NCBI RefSeq assembly: GCF_030818575.1
Contig: NZ_JAUTAL010000001.1
Coordinates: 2,914,001-2,978,000, forward strand
Direction: 5' to 3'
DNA: 64,000 bases
Source: Chryseobacterium camelliae
GTDB lineage: Bacteria; Bacteroidota; Bacteroidia; Flavobacteriales; Weeksellaceae
Part shown: piece after piece, positions 35,869-44,741 of the stretch
How the letters are laid out: the number at the start of each line of letters is the position of its first letter
How positions within the stretch are numbered: the first letter of the stretch is position 1
The notes under the pieces: model-generated
The model's input: the letters and a program-made list of their open reading frames with translations, nothing else
The model's database searches: none
Told to the model about the DNA's origin: nothing
Program-made: the position numbers and the translations under genes

Positions 35869-37002
35869 TTACTCTTTGGGATAAAAGAAGTTTTTTATTT
35901 CGCTCGTCCATAATTCAGGCTGTTCCATAGGTGCAAAATGTCCGCCTGTATCCAACCTTTTAAAATAAGTAACATTCGCCATTCGATTCGCCCATTCTTC
36001 GGGAATAGGGGCTTCTGCATGGAAAACACTAACTCCTGTAGGAGCCTCAACTCTTTTTTGTGACCTCAATCCTCCCATCCATGAAGTCCTTGCATCTTCA
36101 GCATAGGTTCTTATAGAAGTATTTATTGTTTGTGTTATCCAATAAATCATAATATTGGTAATCAGCTCATCTTTGGTAAAGGTATTTTCAATATGTCCTC
36201 TATGGTCACTCCATGAATTAAACTTCTCAATGATCCAGGATGCCAAACCCACAGGAGAGTCATTAAGCGCATATCCTAAAGTCTGCGGTTTGGTTGACTG
36301 AATCATATTGTATGCTCCTTCTGTATACCACCAGTTCTGAATAAAACGTCCGAATGCCTGCTCAGCAGCTGACATTTGAGACCAATCCTCTTCACCTGTA
36401 GGATAGCCAACATCCGTAAGATGAATTGCTTTAACACATTCAGGGAATTGGTTTGCCAATGATTTCGTAATAGGTGTTCCCAGATCTCCTCCGGCAGCAA
36501 AAAAGTGATTGTATCCCAGAACCTCTGTCATTAATCTTGCCCAGATTGCTGCGGTTTCGTCAGTATTTACAGCTATTTTTTCTGAAAATCCAAAGCCGGG
36601 GATAGAAGGGATAACCAAGTCAAACGATACATCAGGATAATCACCTGTACTTCCGGGATTTGTCAGCATTGGTATTACTTTATAAAATCTGTAAAAGCTG
36701 TCCGGCCATCCGTGCGTTAAGATCAGGGGTTTTGAATTTTTACTCTTTCCTTTTATATACAGGAAATGGATTTTTATCCCTTTAATTTCAGCAATGAATT
36801 GAGGAAACTGATTGAGCAAAAGTTCCTGTTTCCGCCAATCGTAACCATTCCTCCAATAATCAACCAGGATTTTCAGGTACTCCGGGTTCGTTCCATAGTC
36901 CCAGCCAGCATTTAGAGGCTCATCTGTCCATCGTGTTTGTTTTAGTCTCCATTGAAGTTCTGTAAGTTCGCTTTCCGGAACATTGATTTCAAATTTTTCC
37001 AT
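35869..37002 (-). CDS. Epoxide hydrolase family protein (EHN plus alpha/beta hydrolase)
   Basis: A 377-residue enzyme with the microsomal-type N-terminal EHN domain (about 1-105) and an alpha/beta hydrolase core. HGWP at 97-100 gives the oxyanion hole, GGDLG contains the nucleophile D173, and GGHFAPMEQPE holds the catalytic His. It would open epoxides to diols in the cytoplasm. The WYL regulator gene lies 146 bp upstream on the same strand and is its likely controller. Confidence 0.92.
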   Translation of the reverse strand: MEKFEINVPESELTELQWRLKQTRWTDEPLNAGWDYGTNPEYLKILVDYWRNGYDWRKQELLLNQFPQFIAEIKGIKIHFLYIKGKSKNSKPLILTHGWPDSFYRFYKVIPMLTNPGSTGDYPDVSFDLVIPSIPGFGFSEKIAVNTDETAAIWARLMTEVLGYNHFFAAGGDLGTPITKSLANQFPECVKAIHLTDVGYPTGEEDWSQMSAAEQAFGRFIQNWWYTEGAYNMIQSTKPQTLGYALNDSPVGLASWIIEKFNSWSDHRGHIENTFTKDELITNIMIYWITQTINTSIRTYAEDARTSWMGGLRSQKRVEAPTGVSVFHAEAPIPEEWANRMANVTYFKRLDTGGHFAPMEQPELWTSEIKNFFYPKE

Positions 37003-37148
37003 TGTGTAAGACTTTAATTTTGTGTATATAATTTATTTTGTACTCCTGCTAAAAAAACCGCAGGCGAAAGGCTGGCCTTTCTTTTATAATTCTTTACACA
37101 AAAATAAGACAGGTATAAGACAAGGGTATGTCATACCTCATCTTAGGC

Positions 37149-37847
37149 TCACAAATATTTTTCTACAAATTGTTTCATTGATATCTTATGTGGAGGAAAC
37201 ACTTCGTCTAACACAGTAAATGATTCTATCCGGTCTATCCGGAAAATTCGGAAATCACTCCGCAATCTGCAAAATGCTGCCATAAGCCAGTTTTCTTCAG
37301 GATTGTGATAGAATGAAAAAGGCTCAACTATCCTTTCACTCATTGTTTCATCTAAAGCCTTATAGAAAATCCTTACGCAGAGCCTGTTAACCAAAGCACC
37401 CTCCAAATCGACAAGGCAGGAACTCTTTATAATGTTTTCAAAATTTTTTCCGATATAAAGTCTCTGGGATATGATCTCGGATTTTTCTTTACTATACAAT
37501 CTGAGAACAGCTTTAATTTTTTCGACTGATGATATGAATTCTTTTTTCAAGGATTCATCGTACATTTTTAAAACAATCTGTTCAAGTGTAATTAATGAAA
37601 GTGCTTCTTTTTCCGTAAACATGACTGGTGGAATCCTGTATCCATCCATTAAAGAAAAGCCTTTACCTTCTTCAGTGATTACCGGAACACCCGATTCTTC
37701 AAGTGATCTGATGTCCCTGTAGATCGTCCTGATACTCACATTAAATTTTTTAGACAGCGATCCAGCAGTTATGACCTTGTTGGATTGTAAATGGTTTAAA
37801 ATTGCCGTTAACCGGGGAAGTCTTTTTATAGTATGATTATCATTCAT
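37149..37847 (-). CDS. HTH/WYL-domain transcriptional regulator (YafY type)
   Basis: A 232-residue regulator: the DeoR-like HTH_11 at about 10-60 (VITAGSLSKKFNVSIRTIYR, DIRSLEESGVPV) and a WYL domain from about 135 (FYHNPEENWLMAAFCRLRSD, FRIDRIESF). WYL domains sense small ligands or nucleic acid. It is upstream of the epoxide hydrolase gene on the same strand. Confidence 0.9.
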   Translation of the reverse strand: MNDNHTIKRLPRLTAILNHLQSNKVITAGSLSKKFNVSIRTIYRDIRSLEESGVPVITEEGKGFSLMDGYRIPPVMFTEKEALSLITLEQIVLKMYDESLKKEFISSVEKIKAVLRLYSKEKSEIISQRLYIGKNFENIIKSSCLVDLEGALVNRLCVRIFYKALDETMSERIVEPFSFYHNPEENWLMAAFCRLRSDFRIFRIDRIESFTVLDEVFPPHKISMKQFVEKYL

Positions 37848-38114
37848 ATATTTTCAAATATAATATTGAATTCACATGTCAGATTAAAGTGACCGTTCTT
37901 TATGTTTTTTGCAGTGAGAAAAACGGATGTTAAGAATGAACTAAAGATAATAAATTTACTTCTTTGAATTGAATTGCGATACTCATTACATCCATACCCT
38001 TTTATAAAGACGAATTCATTAAAGTTCTGTATGATATTCTTTTATCGGTAATTTTAGTTTTTGTATTTTAGAGTAGAAAAATGATGTTCTTAATAACAAT
38101 AACAAATTAAAGCC

Positions 38115-38687
38115 TTGGTCCATTCACTCCTTTCAGCCATAGAGAATGTAGTTGCCATCACCGATTCAGAAAAATCCCTGATAGCAGGCCTGTTCAGACT
38201 TAAACGGTTTGAAGCCGGTGACTTTTTCCTTCGTGAAGGAGAGGTATGCAAACAGATTGGTTTTATTGAGAAAGGTCTCGTACGGTACTTTATCAACGAT
38301 GACGGGGAAGAGAAAATATATAGCTTTTCAAAAGAAAACCAGTTTACCAGCAACTATGAAAGCTTTGGGCCTCAGAAACCTTCAAAACAATCCATACAGG
38401 TTCTGGAAGATAGCAGCATATACGTCATCTCATTTCAGGATCTGGAAAAATTTTATGCTGAAGTACGAAACGGTGAACGGTTCGGAAGAATTATGATGAG
38501 TGAAGTTTTTATAGAAACATTACAAAACCTGAACTCACTGTATACAGACTCGCCACAAACCCGTTACGAAAATTTCATCCGTGAAAATGCTGATCTGCAG
38601 CAGAGAATTTCACAATATTATATCGCTTCATATGTAGGAGTAAAGCCTCAATCCTTAAGCCGAATCCGCAAAAGAATCTCGTTCTGA
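38115..38687 (+). CDS. Crp/Fnr-family transcriptional regulator, TTG start
   Basis: A 190-residue regulator: N-terminal sensor domain (LKRFEAGDFFLREGEVCKQI, GLVRYFINDDGEEKIYSFSK) and C-terminal HTH (ISQYYIASYVGVKPQSLSRI). The reading frame has no upstream ATG that is not blocked by a stop, and TTG at 38115 gives the family N-terminus, so a TTG start is inferred. It is upstream of, and may control, the DUF4267 pair. Confidence 0.85.
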   Translation: MVHSLLSAIENVVAITDSEKSLIAGLFRLKRFEAGDFFLREGEVCKQIGFIEKGLVRYFINDDGEEKIYSFSKENQFTSNYESFGPQKPSKQSIQVLEDSSIYVISFQDLEKFYAEVRNGERFGRIMMSEVFIETLQNLNSLYTDSPQTRYENFIRENADLQQRISQYYIASYVGVKPQSLSRIRKRISF

Positions 38688-38758
38688 CAATTTATTAACC
38701 GAGGTGCATTAATAAAATCATAGCCTTTCTGAATTTTGCTGTACTAAAATACTACAGT

Positions 38759-39148
38759 ATGAAAAATTCATTTACAAAAATAGCTTTCTGGCTTTGTCTG
38801 CTCTCAGGAATATCGCTTATGTACATTGGCATCAACTTCTATGTGAATCCGGTCCAGGCCGAACTGAATTACGGAATCTCCACTTCAACTGCTTCAGATT
38901 ATTCGTTTCATTACATAAAAGGAATAAGGGATTTTTTCTTCGGTTTTATAATCATCTGCCTTTTGCTCCGTAAACAACTGAATGCTTTGGGATGGGTCCT
39001 TCTTTTCGGAACCACGATTCCCGCGGCAGATTTAGGAATCGTAATCTCCCATCCAGATTTCAGCTCCGGTCATTTGATCGCCCATGCCATTGCTATTGTG
39101 ATATGCATGGCATGCGGTATTTATTATTCCAGAAATTACACACTATGA
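38759..39148 (+). CDS. DUF4267 domain-containing membrane protein
   Basis: A 129-residue protein with four helices and the DUF4267 features LMYIGINFYVNPVQAELNYG, YHYIKG-like FHYIKGIRDFFFGF and TIPAADLGIV. Function unknown. Its stop overlaps the start of the next gene by 4 bp (ATGA), so the two are coupled. The Crp/Fnr gene lies 71 bp upstream. Confidence 0.86.
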   Translation: MKNSFTKIAFWLCLLSGISLMYIGINFYVNPVQAELNYGISTSTASDYSFHYIKGIRDFFFGFIIICLLLRKQLNALGWVLLFGTTIPAADLGIVISHPDFSSGHLIAHAIAIVICMACGIYYSRNYTL

Positions 39149-39471
39149 TTTTCAATACAGTCCTTATCATACACTTTTCAGCATTTCTGATTTTCCTTAT
39201 GATGCTGACACAGCTTTTTTTTCAGGAAAAAAAGATACTGAACAAACACTCCATCATAGTAGGTGCAGTTATTTTACTTACCGGAATCTTACTGTCCGTT
39301 TTGCGCTACCCTCATATCAACTATTATAAAATCATCCCAAAATCCGTCTTATTTATACTGATCTCAGTATTCTGCGCTATCTATAGCAAAAAGCCCGTTC
39401 CGGATAAGGTCCATTATCTACTGTTTCTTTTTACGTTCCTGGCCAGTCTGATTGCAGTATATAAAAGCTGA
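39145..39471 (+). CDS. Small membrane protein coupled to DUF4267
   Basis: A 108-residue, almost wholly hydrophobic protein with four predicted helices (about 3-22, 36-52, 63-80, 88-105). No family recognised with certainty. The ATGA overlap with the DUF4267 gene indicates a shared role in the membrane. Confidence 0.75.
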   Translation: MIFNTVLIIHFSAFLIFLMMLTQLFFQEKKILNKHSIIVGAVILLTGILLSVLRYPHINYYKIIPKSVLFILISVFCAIYSKKPVPDKVHYLLFLFTFLASLIAVYKS

Positions 39472-39623
39472 AAGTAAAGCAATGGTAAAATTTGTTAAAG
39501 TTGTGTTTGATATACGATGTTCTTTCATCTTTAATTTTAGTTTTTTGTACCTTAGTTTTAAACAAAGGATATCAAAATAATCAGAAAACGGCTATCCTTA
39601 ACAACAATAAAAAACACAGATGT

Positions 39624-39974
39624 ATGGCTTTTGATGAACAGCTTGCAGACCGGGTAAGGGAAGCCCTTGTAAAGCCGAAAGACGTAACCGAAAAAAACAT
39701 GTTTCAGGGGCTTTGCTTCATGGTTGATAATAAAATGTGTATATGCGTAAGAGACCTTGAACTCATATGCCGGATGGATCCCGGACAGGCTGAAGCTGAA
39801 CTTGAAAAAGGAAATTGCAGGCCGATGATCCATAACGGTAAAACGATGAAAGGATACATCTTCGTTGACGAAGAAGGTTATAAAAACCCAAAAGATTTTA
39901 ACCGGCTGGTACACCTGTGCCTTGACTTTAACAAAATAGCCAAAGCATCAAAAAAAAAGAAAAAGAAAGACTAG
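39624..39974 (+). CDS. TfoX/Sxy N-terminal domain protein
   Basis: A 116-residue protein with the TfoX_N pattern: FDEQLADRVREALVKPKDVT, KNMFQGLCFMVDNKMCICVR and a Lys-rich tail. In gammaproteobacteria TfoX activates competence genes; stand-alone TfoX_N proteins in Bacteroidota have no proven role. The start at 39624 (MAFDEQ) is the family N-terminus. Confidence 0.88.
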   Translation: MAFDEQLADRVREALVKPKDVTEKNMFQGLCFMVDNKMCICVRDLELICRMDPGQAEAELEKGNCRPMIHNGKTMKGYIFVDEEGYKNPKDFNRLVHLCLDFNKIAKASKKKKKKD

Positions 39975-40021
39975 CATTTTCATCAGATTACAATACCAAT
40001 CCAAAATTTTAAAATATTCTT

Positions 40022-40628
40022 ATGAATCCTATAGCAGACCAATACATAGCAGGACTTAAACAGGCTTATTTTGATCATCACGGAGGAGAAGCCTGGGATC
40101 ATTTTGAAAAGATCAAACATGGCCTTTCGGATACCAATATTCAGGAGCTTAAAAGGATATATCCCGAAATCCCTGATGCTCTGATCAGTCTTTTAGAGTA
40201 TGCAGACGGTACATACAGGAGGCAATATGCCGGTGAGCGAATGACCTTTTACTTTCTGGGCTCAGATGTTGAAGAATATCCCTATTACCTTTTGCCTTCA
40301 GATAAAATCATTGAGAATCGCAATCTGGCCGTTAAGTTTTATGCCGGTTATATCAACAGGGAATATGAGGAGGTAGAAATAGACAACAGGATCGCTGAAC
40401 GTGCAGATGCACTGAACTGGCTGCATTTTTCAGATTGCATGAACGGTGGCGGGAGTTCACAGCTGTTCATCGATTTCAGTCCTTCTGAAAAAAGGGACTT
40501 ATGGCCAGATCGTACGGTTCCTGCATGACCCGGATGAGTTCAGCGTGATTGCGGACAGCTTTGAAGCATACCTGAAAATGCTTATGGATAAAGGTTATGA
40601 CTTCATTCATGAATATGATTTTGAATAA
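40022..40628 (+). pseudogene. SMI1/KNR4 family protein, frameshifted
   Basis: The frame from 40022 reads 168 codons to 40528 and contains the family pattern IYPEIPDALISLLEYADGTY and FYFLGSDVEEYPYYLLP. At the A run 40488-40493 the sequence leaves the family frame; deleting one A restores GGSSQLFIDFSPSEKGTYGQ followed by IVRFLHDPDEFSVIADSFEA and a normal end at 40628. SMI1/KNR4 proteins are often immunity proteins against secreted toxins. It is a recent pseudogene, a slippage-switched gene or a sequencing error. Confidence 0.82.
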
Positions 40629-40754
40629 CAGCATCGGATTTCTTTGCTGTAGATTTCATCAACTTATCGATAAAAGCCCTTTTAAATCATGAAGTTTCAT
40701 CAACAGTTTTAAAAACTATTTGTAGTGGATTGATTGAAAAGTAACCTTATACTT

Positions 40755-41114
40755 ATGAAAAATATACATCCCATTCTCCCTGATAAGTACCAGGATCCAA
40801 TTTATAAGTCTGTAGGAAATAATATTTTCGAGAATACTGAGGAAAATATTTTTGTCTGCACTTTAAATTTCGATCTTGAAGAAGGGGACAATTCCCAGTA
40901 CCCATTGGAAGATGTGCTGGAGGAATTCTGCCTCTACATTTCTGATTTTAGCGTTACAGATTTTTCCAAACAGTCCGGCAGTATGGTTGTTGAGTTAGCC
41001 GGCGAACAGGAAGATATGCATAGAGCGCTGCAGGCTATCATAGGAAAAAGAGTTTACAATACTGAGTATACAGGTAAGGACGGACGAATCTACGTAAAAC
41101 TGGTCATAGAATGA
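40755..41114 (+). CDS. Hypothetical protein
   Basis: A 119-residue acidic cytosolic protein starting MKNIHPILPDKYQDPI, with EEFCLYISDFSVTDFSKQSG in the middle. No family recognised; the size, acidity and position after an SMI1/KNR4 gene are compatible with an immunity-type protein, which is only an inference. TTG at 40734 is a less likely start. Confidence 0.65.
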   Translation: MKNIHPILPDKYQDPIYKSVGNNIFENTEENIFVCTLNFDLEEGDNSQYPLEDVLEEFCLYISDFSVTDFSKQSGSMVVELAGEQEDMHRALQAIIGKRVYNTEYTGKDGRIYVKLVIE

Positions 41115-41170
41115 TCCGGCTATTTTAAAGTTTTAAGATCATTTCCAGATATGATAGATAAAAGTTTTAC

Positions 41171-41920
41171 TTACCAGTTGTTCAGTCCGTTTTCCAGTGC
41201 TTTTAAATAATTCTCTTCATTAAATGAGTATAAATCAGGGGCTTTGTGTGCACCTCCTCTCCTGCTTTCGTCAAGCTTTGTCAAGATCCCCATATTTTTT
41301 ATTTTCCTGTAGAAATTTCCCCTGTTCAGGGTTTTACCCAGGATGACTTCATACAGCTTCTGAAGTTCGGAAAGGGTGAACTTTTCAGGCAGGAGATTAT
41401 AACCTATAGGCTTATATGAAATTTTTTCACGGAGTGTCAACAATGCCTGATTGATGATTTCCCGGTGATCCATGGCAAGTTCAATGTCAGGAAGCCGGCT
41501 CAGGTATACCCATTCGCAGGTTTCGCTTAACTCATCGGCAACCAGGCTGAAACGGTCCGGATTATATAATGCATAGTATCCTATTGTTACGAACCTTTGT
41601 TTGTTGAAAAGCGTTTCGTCAAAATCTTCAAAATAAAATTCGCTCCTGTTCTTCTTTCCAAAAACCCCAAATTGTTCAAGATACACATCAGTAACGCCTA
41701 CCCTGTTCTTAAGGATTCTCGCAACGGCATCCTCCAGATCTTCATCCTTTTGCACATATCCGCCTGGCAGCAGCCACTGCTTCCGGTAGTTCATTTTCAG
41801 CAGCAAAACTTTCAGTTCATTCTGGTCGAAACCAAAAATCACGGGGTCAGCAGATAAATGGGGAAGGTATTTCTGTTTTGCCTCTTCGGATCGTTGTAAA
41901 ATCAGGTCTTTGGAATCCAT
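41171..41920 (-). CDS. Nudix-fold transcriptional regulator (NrtR/AraR type)
   Basis: A 249-residue protein with an N-terminal Nudix domain (about 20-150) and a C-terminal winged helix (about 165-245: FTLSELQKLYEVILGKTLNR, NFYRKIKNMGILTKLDESRR). The Nudix box at 53-76 keeps GGYVQKDE but lacks the catalytic Glu residues of REUXEEXGU (here RILKNRVGV), so it is a sensor, not a hydrolase. In Bacteroidota such proteins (AraR) sense sugars. It is divergent from the TonB-GH3 locus, with a long palindrome between. Its own -7 element (TAAATTTG, minus strand) is at 41946-41953. Confidence 0.88.
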   Translation of the reverse strand: MDSKDLILQRSEEAKQKYLPHLSADPVIFGFDQNELKVLLLKMNYRKQWLLPGGYVQKDEDLEDAVARILKNRVGVTDVYLEQFGVFGKKNRSEFYFEDFDETLFNKQRFVTIGYYALYNPDRFSLVADELSETCEWVYLSRLPDIELAMDHREIINQALLTLREKISYKPIGYNLLPEKFTLSELQKLYEVILGKTLNRGNFYRKIKNMGILTKLDESRRGGAHKAPDLYSFNEENYLKALENGLNNW

Positions 41921-42020
41921 TCTCTTATTGATGATGTTTGAATGACAAATTTAATGATAATATAATTGTTCCGTTCAAAGTATGCGCCATGAGGTATATT
42001 TTGGGAATTTTTTTCATCAT

Positions 42021-42057
42021 TAATTTCTATTGTTTCCTATAGAAACAATAGAAATTA
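42021..42057. promoter_or_regulatory. 37-bp perfect palindrome, candidate operator
   Basis: Arms TAATTTCTATTGTTTC (42021-42036) and GAAACAATAGAAATTA (42042-42057) pair perfectly over 16 bp around a 5-base centre. It lies in the 545-bp gap between the Nudix regulator and the TonB receptor. There is no T run after it, so it is not a terminator. It is the likely binding site of the regulator. The remaining 400 bp before the receptor gene form a long leader with no other clear element. Confidence 0.7.
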
Positions 42058-42465
42058 CACGCACAACAATAATTTTAATTAGCTATAAATCAAATAATTA
42101 AACTCAATATTAAATTTTGTTAACATTTTTTTTGGTAATCCCGAAGAAAGAATGTAGTATTGTAATGTTTCATATTGAAGCAATGGTAAAATGATTTTGA
42201 ATCTAAGAAAAAGTTCAGGATTTACAGTTAAAAAGTAATAATTGTTTAATGATCGTTCTTTGAATTGATTATTACAAAAATACTAAGAGTTCATTTGAAA
42301 AATGCTCTTGTAACCACCGGTATCATGCTGATGAAAAGACTGCTTTGGAAATAATCTAACTGGTGCTGAATAATTAAAACAATGCTCATCCCGTACATAT
42401 TGGATGCAGGTAAAGTCATGTCAAAAAAAAAAAGAAATTAAAATGAAAATACACAATTCAAAGCA

Positions 42466-44730
42466 ATGAATAGACTGAGCGTAAAATTTTCAGCACTGGC
42501 ACTGATGCTTTCATTCGGAGCAGCATCAGGACAGCAAACCGACAGCCTGGCAATAAAAAAAGCAGTAAAGGCTGCCACAAAGAACGAAGAAGGAATCAAG
42601 ACGGTTACTTCATCATCCAAGGAAGATAATAACAGGAATGTAATGCTGAATGCAGCTAACAACACAAGTCCGAGAGATGTGAATATCGGCCTACCATCTA
42701 CTGTAGGAGGAATCACCATCCTGGAAAATGACCTGCCGGTAGTTTATTTTTTCTGGCCCGAACTTCCCAATAAAACATGGCGCCAGAGTGTGGGACTGGA
42801 AAAAACAGGTCTCCTGAAAATGGACCAACTGGCCAATACCATGGGTGATCTTGGCTTTGCCGTAAATTCCTATTCCCAAACCGGCACTAAGGACCTGAAG
42901 ATAAAAGGTAAGTTTACTACCAGTACTTTCGGCTGGCTTCAGGGCGATGCCAATGTTTCAGGGCCAATGTCAAAAGATAAAAGCTGGACCTATACTGCAG
43001 GAGCTCTGGTCAATTATGATCCCAGCACCTTTAAGCTAGGATTTGCCAGAAATGTAGATGAGACTAAAATATTCAGGGCCGGGATTACCAAATATTTCAA
43101 AGAAAATAAAGGGAAAATTTCGTTGCTCTATAAGTATTCAGATTCTTACAGTGTAGGCAACTATGCCGTTTTTCAGTACGGTGAGAACGGAAAAGTAACA
43201 GAACTTGACAACTTCAGAATCGGCAGGGATTCTTATGTTGTGCGTGACGGCAGAATTAAAATGAAAGATATCCTTTCCGGACAAACCTATTGGGCTTCCA
43301 TGAGCGGTGATGATAACAGATCACAAGCCCACAACTTCAGTGTATTCGGAAATTACAAGCTTGACAATGGCTGGGATTTTAAATTTTCCGCGCTGGCCCA
43401 CTTCGGGAAAGTGAAAATGTCTACAATCATTCCTTTAAGCATATTCAACGCAGATGCATCCGCGGGATACAGGCTGGCTTCCAACGGGCAACCGTATTCA
43501 GGTGCCGTAGGAACACAGCTGGCAATGCACACCCCTGAAACCCCTACCACCAATATTGCGGGAAGGTTTTCAGTGGATAAGCAGATCGGTAATCACCACC
43601 TAACCATCGGATTACTGGAACAATATTATCATATAGATAAGTATACTTCCAACCGGTCCTTTTTCTTCCAGACGGTAGAGGCACAGCCGCAGAGACTGAT
43701 CGGGCCTTCTACGGATGCAGATGGCTTCTATAATTACAACATCGGCGGTGAATTTCACAGCGGAACAGAAAACAAGCTTTCCCTGTATGCTACCGATGAG
43801 TGGAAAGTTACAGACAATCTTAACTTAAGCTACGGACTGCATCTTAGAAACCACCTGATTGACGGTGAGTTTTCCATGGCACCAAGGACACCGGGATTTG
43901 TATTTGGGGCTAACGATTTTCAGAGCATCAAAACCAACTGGCTGCAAGTGGCAGGAAGCTTAAATGCAACATACAACATCAGCAAGAACTTTGGTGTCTT
44001 AGCTAATTTCCTGTATACAGAGGAAAACAGGAGGCTGGAAAGCTATTCCCAGGCATTCAATCCCAATACCAATAAAATCAAAAGCCCGCTGGGTGCTGTA
44101 GGGATATTCTGGAATACAGACTATATCCAGCTGATTTCCCAGGCTACCATCCTGAAGAAGAACAACAACCTCAGCCGGTACAACCTGGTTAATCCTGCCA
44201 ATACCACCCAGTCTCAGAATGTCACGGTTTACTATGACATCCAGACCATAGGATGGACGACAGATTTCGTGCTGAAGCCATTCAAAGGATTTAACCTCCA
44301 TTATCTGATTACTCTACAAAACCCGGTATACAAAAACTTTACATTCACTGCTTTCGGAAAAGATTACAACTACAATGACAACAATGTATTAGGCGTAGCT
44401 AAAATCCTGATGGAAATAGATCCCAGCTATACGGTGGACAAGTGGAGGTTCTGGGCCAGCTTCAGGTATTTTTCAAAACAGTATGCCAACCTTACCAATG
44501 CACTTTACTTTGCGCCACGATGGGAAACATTCGGAGGGGTAAGCTACACCGTTAATAAAAACATTAATATTGGTGCTACGGTAATCAACTTCCTCAACCA
44601 GAGAGGGGCCAGCGGAACCATCAACGGTGCCGAGCTGATCACCGATGCCAGTCCGTACTATGGAAAACTGCTCACCGGAACCTATATCATGCCTCTCACA
44701 GGCCAGTTATCTGTAAGCTTTAATTTCTAG
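42466..44730 (+). CDS. TonB-dependent receptor
   Basis: A 754-residue outer-membrane protein with a signal peptide (MNRLSVKFSALALMLSFGAASG), a short N-terminal plug region (NIGLPSTVGGITILENDLPV) and many amphipathic strands up to the C-terminal aromatic end LSVSFNF. It lacks the carboxypeptidase-like extension of SusC proteins. It would import a substrate, likely an oligosaccharide given the GH3 enzymes and esterase that follow on the same strand with gaps of 11 to 70 bp. It is the first gene of this locus. Confidence 0.9.
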   Translation: MNRLSVKFSALALMLSFGAASGQQTDSLAIKKAVKAATKNEEGIKTVTSSSKEDNNRNVMLNAANNTSPRDVNIGLPSTVGGITILENDLPVVYFFWPELPNKTWRQSVGLEKTGLLKMDQLANTMGDLGFAVNSYSQTGTKDLKIKGKFTTSTFGWLQGDANVSGPMSKDKSWTYTAGALVNYDPSTFKLGFARNVDETKIFRAGITKYFKENKGKISLLYKYSDSYSVGNYAVFQYGENGKVTELDNFRIGRDSYVVRDGRIKMKDILSGQTYWASMSGDDNRSQAHNFSVFGNYKLDNGWDFKFSALAHFGKVKMSTIIPLSIFNADASAGYRLASNGQPYSGAVGTQLAMHTPETPTTNIAGRFSVDKQIGNHHLTIGLLEQYYHIDKYTSNRSFFFQTVEAQPQRLIGPSTDADGFYNYNIGGEFHSGTENKLSLYATDEWKVTDNLNLSYGLHLRNHLIDGEFSMAPRTPGFVFGANDFQSIKTNWLQVAGSLNATYNISKNFGVLANFLYTEENRRLESYSQAFNPNTNKIKSPLGAVGIFWNTDYIQLISQATILKKNNNLSRYNLVNPANTTQSQNVTVYYDIQTIGWTTDFVLKPFKGFNLHYLITLQNPVYKNFTFTAFGKDYNYNDNNVLGVAKILMEIDPSYTVDKWRFWASFRYFSKQYANLTNALYFAPRWETFGGVSYTVNKNINIGATVINFLNQRGASGTINGAELITDASPYYGKLLTGTYIMPLTGQLSVSFNF

Positions 44731-44741
44731 CCTTTAATCCA

